Of a stretch of DNA of 50,132 nt, positions 17,045 through 24,308 are shown piece by piece. This DNA is from Acidimicrobiaceae bacterium (GTDB lineage: Bacteria > Actinomycetota > Acidimicrobiia > Acidimicrobiales > Aldehydirespiratoraceae): the NCBI GenBank assembly GCA_009845995.1, contig VXYK01000023.1:1-50132 (forward strand). The letters are read 5' to 3'. Every line of letters begins with the position of its first letter. Position 1 is the first letter of the stretch. A program made the translations under genes and the position numbers. The notes under the pieces were generated by a model. That model was not told the DNA's origin, did no database searches, and worked only from the letters and a program-made list of their open reading frames with translations.

Positions 17045-17084
17045 GATCACGGTCGGCCCCGGGGGGGAAGGGCCGACCGTGATC
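17045..17084 (-). terminator. 15-bp perfect stem-loop after repeat-protein gene
   Basis: Arms 17045-17059 and 17070-17084 are perfectly complementary (GATCACGGTCGGCCC), with a 10-nt loop. The hairpin begins 27 nt beyond the stop of the minus-strand gene at 17112. No U tract follows, so it may be a U-less actinobacterial terminator or an mRNA 3' stabiliser. Confidence 0.55.
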
Positions 17085-17111
17085 TATGCTTGGGGGCGGT
17101 CTTGGACGAGA

Positions 17112-18041
17112 TCACATATCCGAGTCGGAAGCTGCCTTCACGGGTTCGATGTCGTCGTCGCGGGGTTCCCGTCCGACACCTCGGTCTTCGGCTTCTTGGT
17201 GGAGGAGGTCCAAGCACTTTCGCTCGGCTGCTGCGTATGCTTCGTCGAATGCGTCCTCGCTGACGGTCTTCGGGTCGATGTCAACGGTTTCTCTGTCGAT
17301 GCACTTTCCGAAGAATTGCCACATGGCTGTCTGCTCGGCCATTTGCTCCTTGATTCCCGGCGGGAGGTACAGCAAGCATGCTTCGTCTACTGCTGCGGAT
17401 GCTTTGATGACCGTTCTCAAGTCGTCGGTCTCGGGGTTGATGTCAGCTTCAGCGAATTCGTCGGCGACGCACTCCTCATAGAGAATCTGCTTGGCCATTC
17501 GGTCTTTGACTTCTTGGGGGAGGAGGTCGATGCACTCTTCGCCTGCTGCTGCGTACGCTTCGTCGAAAACCGCCTCGCCGACGATATTCGGGTCTATCTC
17601 CCCGAGTTCGTTCTCGAAGCAGTCCTCGTAGGGCTGCCATGGGGCCATTCGGTCTTCGAGTTCTCGATCCGGGTCTTTGGTTGCTTGAGGGAGGTGCTCG
17701 AAGCATTCTTCGCGAGTTTCGTCATACGCTTCGCTTAGAACTGCCGCGTCAGTGCTCTCAAAGTCGACGGCACCGTGCTGGGCACTGTAATGATCATCGA
17801 AACATTCCTCGTACGCCGCCATGTCCGGGTTCTGCCCTGGAATCGTCACCAGCGGCTCTTCTTGAGCAGGGCCTCCTTGAGCGGATACTCCAGCGGACCC
17901 GGCGCTGACAAAGGCTCCGACAAGGACGGCGGTGCCGAATGTGCAGACCAGCAACTGGCGGCCAATATGTCGGCACCGCGGCTTGCGAGCCTCGGTTACG
18001 GGGGAATGAATGGACTGGTAACTGGGTGAGCGGTTCATCAT
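17112..18041 (-). CDS. Secreted four-repeat cysteine protein
   Basis: A 309-aa protein of no family I recognise. A long n-region and hydrophobic core (about 30-54) give a signal peptide ending near VSAQ. Four tandem units of about 50 residues follow, each with two cysteines: C80/C113, C141/C170, C191/C222 and C247/C276. Units 1-3 keep a [LY]LP after the second Cys (LL-His in unit 4), and units 1, 2 and 4 share EAYxxA-like helices. The 29-33 residue spacing fits a disulfide-stapled helical hairpin per unit. The C-terminus is acidic. A tandem ATG (18041/18038) follows AAAGG; the second ATG has better spacing. It is divergent from the response regulator, so it is probably its target. Confidence 0.7.
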   Translation of the reverse strand: MMNRSPSYQSIHSPVTEARKPRCRHIGRQLLVCTFGTAVLVGAFVSAGSAGVSAQGGPAQEEPLVTIPGQNPDMAAYEECFDDHYSAQHGAVDFESTDAAVLSEAYDETREECFEHLPQATKDPDRELEDRMAPWQPYEDCFENELGEIDPNIVGEAVFDEAYAAAGEECIDLLPQEVKDRMAKQILYEECVADEFAEADINPETDDLRTVIKASAAVDEACLLYLPPGIKEQMAEQTAMWQFFGKCIDRETVDIDPKTVSEDAFDEAYAAAERKCLDLLHQEAEDRGVGREPRDDDIEPVKAASDSDM

Positions 18042-18109
18042 TGCCTTTCGGTGTGGATGGTGGTTGGGGGGATTGGCCGGTACGGTAGCGAATCGCTTCT
18101 GAAGGGATC

Positions 18110-18146
18110 CTGAGAGACGCTGAGAGCATTCTCAGCAATTTCTCAG
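18110..18146 (+). promoter_or_regulatory. Four-half-site operator between divergent genes
   Basis: CTGAGA occurs at 18110-18115 and 18120-18125, and its reverse complement TCTCAG at 18130-18135 and 18141-18146. The two left half-sites are 10 bp apart, the two right ones 11 bp apart, and the inner pair forms CTGAGA-gcat-TCTCAG. OmpR-type regulators bind half-sites at this helical spacing. The array is 24 bp before the response-regulator ATG and about 70 bp from the secreted-protein start. Confidence 0.65.
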
Positions 18147-18169
18147 TTGTTTCGTGCCACACTCTCTCT

Positions 18170-18838
18170 ATGCGTGTGCTGATCGTCGAAGACGAAGTCA
18201 GACTGGCTGCCTCAGTCGCACGAGGTCTGCAAGCAGATGGGATTTACGCCGATTTGGCACACGACGGCCGCGACGGTTTGTGGCGAGCGCGGGAGGGCAA
18301 TTTGGACGCCATCGTTCTTGACATCATGCTGCCGGGGATGAACGGCTACGACATGTGCCGCACGCTTCGGGCTGAAGAGATCTGGACCCCGATCCTGTTG
18401 CTCACTGCTAAGGGCGGTGAGTTTGATGAGGTAGAAGGACTTGAACTCGGTGCGGATGACTACCTGCGCAAACCGTTCAGCCACGCCGTGTTGAGTGCGC
18501 GCCTGCGCGCTTTGGCACGACGCGGCAAGTCCCCGCGTCCAACGAGCCTGGAGGTCGGCGACCTCGAACTTGATCCCGGGACCAGACACTGCTCCCGCCG
18601 AGGAAAGAAGATCACGCTTACTCCGCGGGAGTATTCGGTGCTCGAGGTTCTGATGCGACGATCTCCAGAGGTGCTCACCAAAGACGAGATCCTTCTTTCG
18701 GCGTGGGGCATGGACTTCGAAGGCGACCCCAACATTGTCGAGGTCTACATTGGCTATCTTCGCCGCAAGATCGACAAGCCCTTCGCCGTCAATTCGGTTC
18801 GGACGGTGCGGGGCGCGGGCTATCAGGTGGTCGCTTGA
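18170..18838 (+). CDS. OmpR/PhoP-family response regulator
   Basis: A 222-aa two-component regulator. The receiver domain (1-115) has acidic residues in VEDE, phospho-acceptor Asp51 (VLDIMLPG), Thr in LLLTAKG and Lys in LRKPF. The DNA-binding winged helix (about 125-222) has LTPREYSVLEVLM and a recognition helix leading to VEVYIGYLRRKID and VRTVRGAGYQV. Its stop overlaps the kinase start by one base (TGATG), so the two are co-translated. It probably binds the array at 18110-18146 and controls itself and the secreted repeat protein. Confidence 0.93.
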   Translation: MRVLIVEDEVRLAASVARGLQADGIYADLAHDGRDGLWRAREGNLDAIVLDIMLPGMNGYDMCRTLRAEEIWTPILLLTAKGGEFDEVEGLELGADDYLRKPFSHAVLSARLRALARRGKSPRPTSLEVGDLELDPGTRHCSRRGKKITLTPREYSVLEVLMRRSPEVLTKDEILLSAWGMDFEGDPNIVEVYIGYLRRKIDKPFAVNSVRTVRGAGYQVVA

Positions 18839-20328
18839 TGCCGGGATCAGTACGGCTTCGATTGACTCTGATCGTGGCGCTGATCACCTCGGCGGCACTG
18901 AGCGCCGCGGCCTGGATCGGGACCAAGCAGGTTCGAGACTCCTTGGTCGACGATGCGGTCGAAGCCGATGTCGCCAGCCTCGAACTGGTTCGTGCCATCA
19001 ACATCGACGGACCTGATCAAGGCCCTATCACTGACTGGGAGTTGGAAGAAGCAGTGTTTGCGTTGACTCTCATAGAAGCGGATCCTCAAGGGAAAGCCTT
19101 CTTCAGCGCACTGTTGCTTGATCCCGGCGATCCAGTTCCAGTGTTGTTTCCCGGCGGTTCGGTGAGGATGATCAGCGCCGACCAGTCCATACTGGAAAAC
19201 GGTTCTGTCGATGAGAACATGGAACACGGTCAGATCATTGGTGCGTACACGGGCGACGGTCCGATTGTGGATGCGTACACCCTCTTCGAATTGAGCGTCG
19301 AGCGCGTCACTGTCGGTTCTGGATTCTTCCCAATCGAGCATGACTCGGGACTCGCCGATCTTGTGTTCGTGTCACGCAACATCAACGGTTTGGAGATGAT
19401 CATCGCGGTTGACATCAGGCGGACATTGGAAACCGTCGATGACTTCCGCGTCACCTTGTGGGCCACGAGCGGGATGCTTGTCGTGCTTGCCGCGCTTGCA
19501 ACTTGGTTTTTGACCGGTCGGGTCCTTGCGCCGGTCCGACGCATCACCGCGCGTGCGGGAGAGATCAGCGGCGGCACGCTGCATGAACGGGTCCCGGTTC
19601 CAGATACAAGCGACGAGATCGCCGATCTGGGCTTGACGATGAATTCGATGCTGGACCGTCTCGAATCATCCGACAAGAAACGTCGCCAGTTCGTGAGCGA
19701 CGCAAGCCACGAATTGCGGACGCCGGTAGCGGTGCTCCAAAGTGAAGCTGAGGCAGCGTTGCGTTTGCCCGATGCCACCGTTACAGAAGAACTCGCCAAC
19801 AGTGTTTTGGTCGAGAGCGAGCGCTTGGGCCACCTCATTGAGGGTCTCCTAGTGCTTGCGCGAAGCGACGAGGGGACGACATCGCAAGCCGGTCGGCATC
19901 CTGTCGATCTGGACGATATCGTGCTCGCCGAAGCGATCAGATCTCGCAGACTCCCAGTCGACAAGAGATCTGTGTCAGCCGGACGGGTTCTCGGCGGGGT
20001 CGACCAACTCACCTGTATCGTCGCACAACTGCTGGACAATGCCGCCCGCCATGGCAAGTCGTTGGTCGCCGTCGGACTAGTCGAAAAAGAAGGCCAAGTC
20101 ATGCTCTGGGTCGATGACGATGGCGCGGGGATCCCATCGAATGCGCGCCAGAAGGTGTTTGAACGCTTCGCTCGTCTAGAAGACGCCCGGTCCCGAGACA
20201 AAGGCGGGGCAGGAATCGGTCTCGCAGTCGTGGCCTCCACTGTGGCCGATCTAGGGGGCACGGTTCATGTGGAGGTCGCGCCCATCGGAGGCGCCCGATT
20301 CGTAGTCTGTCTCCCTGCCGCAGCCTGA
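18838..20328 (+). CDS. Sensor histidine kinase
   Basis: A 496-aa membrane kinase, partner of the upstream regulator. TM1 is at about 8-28, an extracellular sensor of about 170 residues follows, and TM2 is near 205-225. Then come HAMP, HisKA with phospho-acceptor His291 (DASHELRTPVAVL), and HATPase with N box (QLLDNAARHG), G1 (WVDDDGAGIP), F (VFERFARLED) and G2 (GGAGIGLAVV). ATG at 18838 shares its A with the preceding TGA. An upstream extension of this frame only overlaps the regulator gene. The sensed signal is unknown. Confidence 0.93.
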   Translation: MPGSVRLRLTLIVALITSAALSAAAWIGTKQVRDSLVDDAVEADVASLELVRAINIDGPDQGPITDWELEEAVFALTLIEADPQGKAFFSALLLDPGDPVPVLFPGGSVRMISADQSILENGSVDENMEHGQIIGAYTGDGPIVDAYTLFELSVERVTVGSGFFPIEHDSGLADLVFVSRNINGLEMIIAVDIRRTLETVDDFRVTLWATSGMLVVLAALATWFLTGRVLAPVRRITARAGEISGGTLHERVPVPDTSDEIADLGLTMNSMLDRLESSDKKRRQFVSDASHELRTPVAVLQSEAEAALRLPDATVTEELANSVLVESERLGHLIEGLLVLARSDEGTTSQAGRHPVDLDDIVLAEAIRSRRLPVDKRSVSAGRVLGGVDQLTCIVAQLLDNAARHGKSLVAVGLVEKEGQVMLWVDDDGAGIPSNARQKVFERFARLEDARSRDKGGAGIGLAVVASTVADLGGTVHVEVAPIGGARFVVCLPAAA

Positions 20329-20392
20329 GCCGAACAACGGCGAAGTCCAGATTCGCTCTCTTCTGTGATCAAGGGTCCGGGCGAAGTGTCAA

Positions 20393-20460
20393 GGCATCGA
20401 CAACGCGGAGGCATCGACAACGCGGAGGCATCGACAACGCGGAGGCATCGACAACGCCGA
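20393..20460 (+). repeat. Four 17-bp tandem repeats (minisatellite)
   Basis: Units GGCATCGACAACGCGGA begin at 20393, 20410, 20427 and 20444; the fourth differs by one base (gccga). They occupy the gap between convergent genes (kinase stop 20328, PTS-linked gene stop 20471). The unit is not a multiple of three and has no spacers, so this is neither coding nor CRISPR. Confidence 0.92.
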
Positions 20461-20470
20461 GGAGATGGGG

Positions 20471-20785
20471 TTAGACCTTTTTGCGTGGAGTGTCGGCGTT
20501 CTTCAGAACTTTGCCGGTTGCGTCGAGGATCCCAGCTTTGGATCCGAGCGACAATGGATTGGCACCGAACAGATCGTCACGGTTGATTACCACCCAGCGG
20601 TAACCGTTGATCTTCTTGGCGCGCTTGAAGGCGCCTTTCAAAGCGGCAGCCTCGGAGGCCACGATTATCGAACCCTTGATCGAGCCCTTGTCGAAGACGA
20701 GGTCAGCCTCGCCGCTCGGGTCGGGCGATGCGCCGACCGCGTCGCTGATCGACTCGGTGAGAGCATTGTGATCGAGTCTGGCCAT
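20471..20785 (-). CDS. Small protein at end of PTS operon, unknown
   Basis: A 104-aa soluble protein separated from HPr by a single base. It has an N-terminal helical stretch, a central GSIIVASEAAALKGAFKRAK segment with KKINGYRWVVINRDDL, and a basic tail. No family recognised. Its position as last gene after IIC-IIB-IIA-HPr suggests co-expression with the PTS. A regulator of phosphotransfer or an accessory factor is possible but unproven. Confidence 0.6.
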   Translation of the reverse strand: MARLDHNALTESISDAVGASPDPSGEADLVFDKGSIKGSIIVASEAAALKGAFKRAKKINGYRWVVINRDDLFGANPLSLGSKAGILDATGKVLKNADTPRKKV

Positions 20786-20786
20786 C

Positions 20787-21044
20787 TCAGTCGTCCTCCG
20801 TGGTGAGAATCATTTCAACTGCATCGAGAGCGGCTTGCGCATCGGCGCCTTCGGCGATCACTCGAGCCGTGTCGCCGGTAGTTGCGCCGAGGGCAAGCAC
20901 GCTCATGATGCTCGCTGCATTTGCGGATTTGGCCCCAACTTCGACGCGTACCGTCGCATCGAAGGATTTCATCTGCTCGACGAGGGCGGACGCTGGACGT
21001 GCATGCAGGCCCTGCGGATTGGTGATGATGATCTCTTTGTCCAT
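20787..21044 (-). CDS. ptsH: Phosphocarrier protein HPr
   Basis: An 85-aa HPr. The phosphorylated His14 sits in GLHARPAS, and a Ser at the regulatory position (Ser45 in ASIMSVLALG) is kept. HPr accepts phosphate from Enzyme I (encoded at 27096-28820) and passes it to IIA. Ser is present although no HPr kinase is in the window. It lies 24 bp after the IIA stop in the same operon. Confidence 0.95.
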   Translation of the reverse strand: MDKEIIITNPQGLHARPASALVEQMKSFDATVRVEVGAKSANAASIMSVLALGATTGDTARVIAEGADAQAALDAVEMILTTEDD

Positions 21045-21068
21045 ATTGGCCCCAGGGGTCTAATGAAG

Positions 21069-21533
21069 TTAGTCGTCGTCTTCGTCGTCGTCAGGATCGG
21101 CGGTGAGGCAGTCGTACAAGAACTGCGAGTCGGTGGTGTGCCAAAGCGTCTCGCACAGCTCCTCATCCTGGAGAATCTCGGCGAGCTGCGACAGAACCCG
21201 CACATGGTCATCACCAACCGCGGCCAGACCCACAACCAAGTGGGCGGTCCCCGCCTGCCAATCGACACCGTCAGGGTGTTGCACCACAACGATCCCGGTC
21301 GAACGGATGTAGTCCTTGCTCTCCAGCAATCCGTGGGGAAGCGCCACACCGTTGCCGAGGTACGTCGACGCCTTCGTTTCCCGCAGCTTCATTCCCTCGA
21401 TGTATTCATCAGAGATCGACCCGCGGGCAACCAGCAGCCCACCGGCGTGCTCTATGGCTTCGTTCATCGAATCTGAATGATGACCGAGCACGATGTCATC
21501 GGGAGTGAGAACGGAAGCGAGCGAGTCGTCCAT
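21069..21533 (-). CDS. PTS IIA component, mannitol/fructose type
   Basis: A 154-aa EIIA of the PTS_EIIA_2 family. The phosphorylation-site His67 is in GVALPHG, preceded by MKLRETKASTYLGNG. The C-terminus ends in an acidic run (DPDDDEDDD). It takes phosphate from HPr and gives it to the separate IIB. Stand-alone IIA, IIB and IIC contrast with the fused E. coli MtlA. Confidence 0.9.
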   Translation of the reverse strand: MDDSLASVLTPDDIVLGHHSDSMNEAIEHAGGLLVARGSISDEYIEGMKLRETKASTYLGNGVALPHGLLESKDYIRSTGIVVVQHPDGVDWQAGTAHLVVGLAAVGDDHVRVLSQLAEILQDEELCETLWHTTDSQFLYDCLTADPDDDEDDD

Positions 21534-21540
21534 TGCTACA

Positions 21541-21870
21541 TCACATCGCGGAAACCACTGGCTCGCCGGCCTTGAGCGAATTGACCAGTGCTTTCACCGC
21601 CGGATCGTTCATAAAGAGCGTGAACGGAATGATTGCCGCTCCTGGGACTTTGGTCTGGGCTTGGGAGGCCAGACCCTTGTGGACCACGACCACATCGGCG
21701 GCTTCGGTCAACTGTCCCACTGGTGAATGCACGACGTTGATGTCGAGCTTGGCCTTCTTGACCATCTTCTTGAGCTGGTTGGCGCCCATCAGGCTGCTGC
21801 CCATTCCAGCCTCGCAGGCGTAGACGATAAGTTTGATCTCGTCGGCCTGCTTGGTTACGCGGTCTGACAT
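21541..21870 (-). CDS. PTS IIB component, mannitol type
   Basis: A 109-aa EIIB. Phosphorylated Cys19 is in VYACEAGMGSSLMGA, close to the mannitol signature ACDAGMGSSAMGA. It accepts phosphate from IIA and phosphorylates the sugar during transport by IIC. The IIB stop and IIA start are 7 bp apart. Confidence 0.9.
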   Translation of the reverse strand: MSDRVTKQADEIKLIVYACEAGMGSSLMGANQLKKMVKKAKLDINVVHSPVGQLTEAADVVVVHKGLASQAQTKVPGAAIIPFTLFMNDPAVKALVNSLKAGEPVVSAM

Positions 21871-21967
21871 GTCTGTCCCCCGAAATATTGGTGGTTTGTG
21901 AGCGTGCGGCGGGGTGGTCCGGGCAAATCCAGACCACCCCGCAACAAACGTCGAGCCTGAGGCCCGC

Positions 21968-23131
21968 CTATGAGACGCCCGGCACGCCCGCCATGGCGTC
22001 GGCCAGGTCGTCGCCTCCGTCGTCGGCGTCGGTCATGTCCTTCACGGGGAACAACCGCAGCAGGATACTGCCTACGAAGAACGCGGCAGCCGCGCCGACG
22101 GCCATGCCTGCGTACACCCCGAAGGCCGCCGCGCCATCAGATGGAGTGAAGGCTATGTAGGAGAAGATGCTCCCTGGAGATGGTGGCCCGGTCAGACCGG
22201 CGTCGAAGATCACGAAGATGATGTCGGCGCTGATGCCGCCTGCCCACATTGCGACGATCATCACTGGGTTCATGAGCACGTACGGGAAGTACACCTCATG
22301 GATACCACCGAAGAAGTGGATGATTATCGAGCCGGGTGCGGAGAGCTTGGCAAGGCCCTTACCGGCGAACCAGTAGGCGAGCAGCAGGCCGAGACCTGGT
22401 CCCGGGTTGGACTCGAGCATGTAGTAGACCGAACGGCCAGTCTCGTTGACGTCGGTCGTGCCGAGCGGCGTCAACACACCGTGGTTGATGGCGTTGTTCA
22501 AGAACAGCACCTTGGCAACCTCGATCGGCAGGTCTACCAACGGCAGGAGGCCGGAATCGTCGATGCCCTCAACCATGTCACCGAAGGCTTCGGCGATGTT
22601 GCTCATGATCGGACCGATGATGCGCCATCCGATTATGGCGAGGAACAGGCCGCTGATGCCCTGGGAGAAGTTGTTGTACAACATCTCGAATCCTGCGGGT
22701 GTTCGCGGTTCGAGCCATTTGTCGACCTCGCGCATGACCCAACCGGCGAGCGGGCCTACCAGCATTGCTCCGAGGAACTGCGGGGGGTCGCCACCAATCA
22801 GGTCGCCCCCTACGGTGATCTCGAAGGATGCACCGCCGATCACGCCCATCACTGCGACGGCTCCGAGCACGCCACCGCGATGACCGTGGATCAACTTGCC
22901 GCCTGTGTAGGCCACGAGCAAGGGCAACAGGTACTTGATCATCGGGCCGACGGTGGCTCCGGCGATGTCGCTAATCCAGTCGGACACATCGGGGTCCCCG
23001 ACGCCGAGTTCTCGGAGCCAACCGGTCGGAATGAAAATTGCGGTAATCAAGCCCCAAGCAATGAACGCTCCAATATTTGGAATGACCATGCTGGACAAGA
23101 AACCGCCGAGACGTTGAATACGTTGTAGCAT
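21968..23131 (-). CDS. PTS IIC component, mannitol type
   Basis: A 387-aa membrane permease with about eight to ten hydrophobic segments. Signatures of the mannitol IIC are present: MVIPNIGAFIAWGLITA near the start, NNAINHGVLTPLG and the substrate-binding loop FGGIHEVYFPYVL. It translocates a hexitol, probably mannitol, with concomitant phosphorylation by IIB. First gene of the minus-strand operon IIC-IIB-IIA-HPr-unknown. Confidence 0.9.
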   Translation of the reverse strand: MLQRIQRLGGFLSSMVIPNIGAFIAWGLITAIFIPTGWLRELGVGDPDVSDWISDIAGATVGPMIKYLLPLLVAYTGGKLIHGHRGGVLGAVAVMGVIGGASFEITVGGDLIGGDPPQFLGAMLVGPLAGWVMREVDKWLEPRTPAGFEMLYNNFSQGISGLFLAIIGWRIIGPIMSNIAEAFGDMVEGIDDSGLLPLVDLPIEVAKVLFLNNAINHGVLTPLGTTDVNETGRSVYYMLESNPGPGLGLLLAYWFAGKGLAKLSAPGSIIIHFFGGIHEVYFPYVLMNPVMIVAMWAGGISADIIFVIFDAGLTGPPSPGSIFSYIAFTPSDGAAAFGVYAGMAVGAAAAFFVGSILLRLFPVKDMTDADDGGDDLADAMAGVPGVS

Positions 23132-23160
23132 GCGCGGGTCCTCCCCCTGTGTCGTAATGC

Positions 23161-23178
23161 TGTTACAAAGCTGTCACA
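23161..23178 (-). promoter_or_regulatory. Possible operator upstream of IIC gene
   Basis: Two TGTNACA heptamers (tgttaca 23161-23167, tgtcaca 23172-23178) are 11 bp apart, 30-47 bp before the IIC start. Each is itself quasi-palindromic. They could bind the PRD regulator encoded at 25591 or a CRP-like protein, but neither consensus is matched well. Confidence 0.3.
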
Positions 23179-23304
23179 TAAGCGCTGAACGTCGCTACTG
23201 CCAATAAGGCACTAGGGAGATATGACAAAACGGCCCGGCGTTCGCACTAGCGCTCAAATCCGGCAGACGGAAATCCGGTTCGGTGGCAGATGACCCAGGG
23301 GTCC

Positions 23305-23400
23305 AATGTGAGATCGGTGAGGGGTTTTGGGGCGAATGGGAGATAGGCAGCGGTGATTGCGGTCACGCGATCGGTCAAGGACAGCGGTAGCGTGCGATGA
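23305..23400 (-). pseudogene. C-terminal remnant of DUF4143 ATPase
   Basis: The minus strand here encodes LPLSLTDRVTAITAA and, shortly after, PLTDL. This matches the C-terminus of the ATPase at 24309 (FPLADRVTAITAA ... PLTEV). Nothing of the ATPase core remains: 5' of it on that strand lies the SDR gene on the opposite strand. Confidence 0.5.
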
Positions 23401-23429
23401 TGCCTCCCGAAGAAGCGGTTGCAGCCGAC

Positions 23430-24212
23430 ATGAGAGTCATTGTCTTCGGCACCACGAGCCGACTCGGAAGGCAGGTCTGGCGCGAAGCGCTCGACGCAGG
23501 GCACGACGTCACCGTATTCGGCCGCTCCGCGACAAGGCTCTCCGAGGAAGAACCCGCACTGAAACCGATCCAGGGTGATTTGATCGATGCCGGAGCGGTG
23601 GCCGGAGCCGTAGCACACCACGATGCTGTCATGATCTGTCTGGGCAGCGACCACAAAGAAGAACACGCGCAACCCGCGACCAGTACAAACATCATTGTCA
23701 ATGCCATGGTTAGCAACGGTGTCCGCCGGCTGGTTGTCGCCACCACGACCGGCGAGGGTTTGTACACCGACAAGATCCCAATAATCGAACGCACGATGCG
23801 CCGAGTCTTACCCCGTTTCACGGCCTGGATCGGTCCTAGCGATGGAACCTTCGGCGGGTTCGACAGTCCTCGCATACGAGGAGGCCACGCACCTCGAGAA
23901 GACATCATAAAGGACAGCCCGCTCGACTGGACCATTGTTCGTGCACCGGTGATCAACGACACACCGCCTCGCGGCTGGGCCGAGCGCGCTGCCAACGTCA
24001 ACAGGGAAGATGTCGCCGGTTTCATGGTGCAACAACTCACCGACCTCGCCAACAACCACAGAACGATCACCGCCCGAGACTCCAAAGATGCACTCTCTAC
24101 GAGCGAACCAGTCGGCGCCGAACCACCCGCTAAAGGCAAGTTCGACGACTATCCCCTGGATTCCACTGGCGAACCCGAAAAACGGCGCCGACGGCGGTCT
24201 CGCACCCCCTGA
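23430..24212 (+). CDS. NAD(P)-binding SDR-like protein
   Basis: A 260-aa atypical short-chain dehydrogenase/NmrA-like protein. A Rossmann N-terminus (MRVIVFGTTSRLGRQV) is followed by VTVFGRSATRL, GDLIDAGAV, VVATTTGEG and a DWTIVRAP strand typical of NAD(P)H-binding epimerase-like proteins. The C-terminus is basic (RRRRRSR). The start is placed at ATG 23430 just before the first strand; 23397 is an alternative. It sits alone on the plus strand between PTS genes. Substrate unknown. Confidence 0.7.
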   Translation: MRVIVFGTTSRLGRQVWREALDAGHDVTVFGRSATRLSEEEPALKPIQGDLIDAGAVAGAVAHHDAVMICLGSDHKEEHAQPATSTNIIVNAMVSNGVRRLVVATTTGEGLYTDKIPIIERTMRRVLPRFTAWIGPSDGTFGGFDSPRIRGGHAPREDIIKDSPLDWTIVRAPVINDTPPRGWAERAANVNREDVAGFMVQQLTDLANNHRTITARDSKDALSTSEPVGAEPPAKGKFDDYPLDSTGEPEKRRRRRSRTP

Positions 24213-24308
24213 GCGGCCGTGTTCCGAGAATCGGCTCGCAGATTGCTCAACAAAACATGCGCAGATTGTTCAAATTAGACTTCGGTCCGATCGCGCCTCC
24301 ACCGACTT

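Noticed and set aside
20393..20460. CRISPR array
   Set aside because: Units are 17 bp, directly abutting and without spacers; no cas genes nearby.
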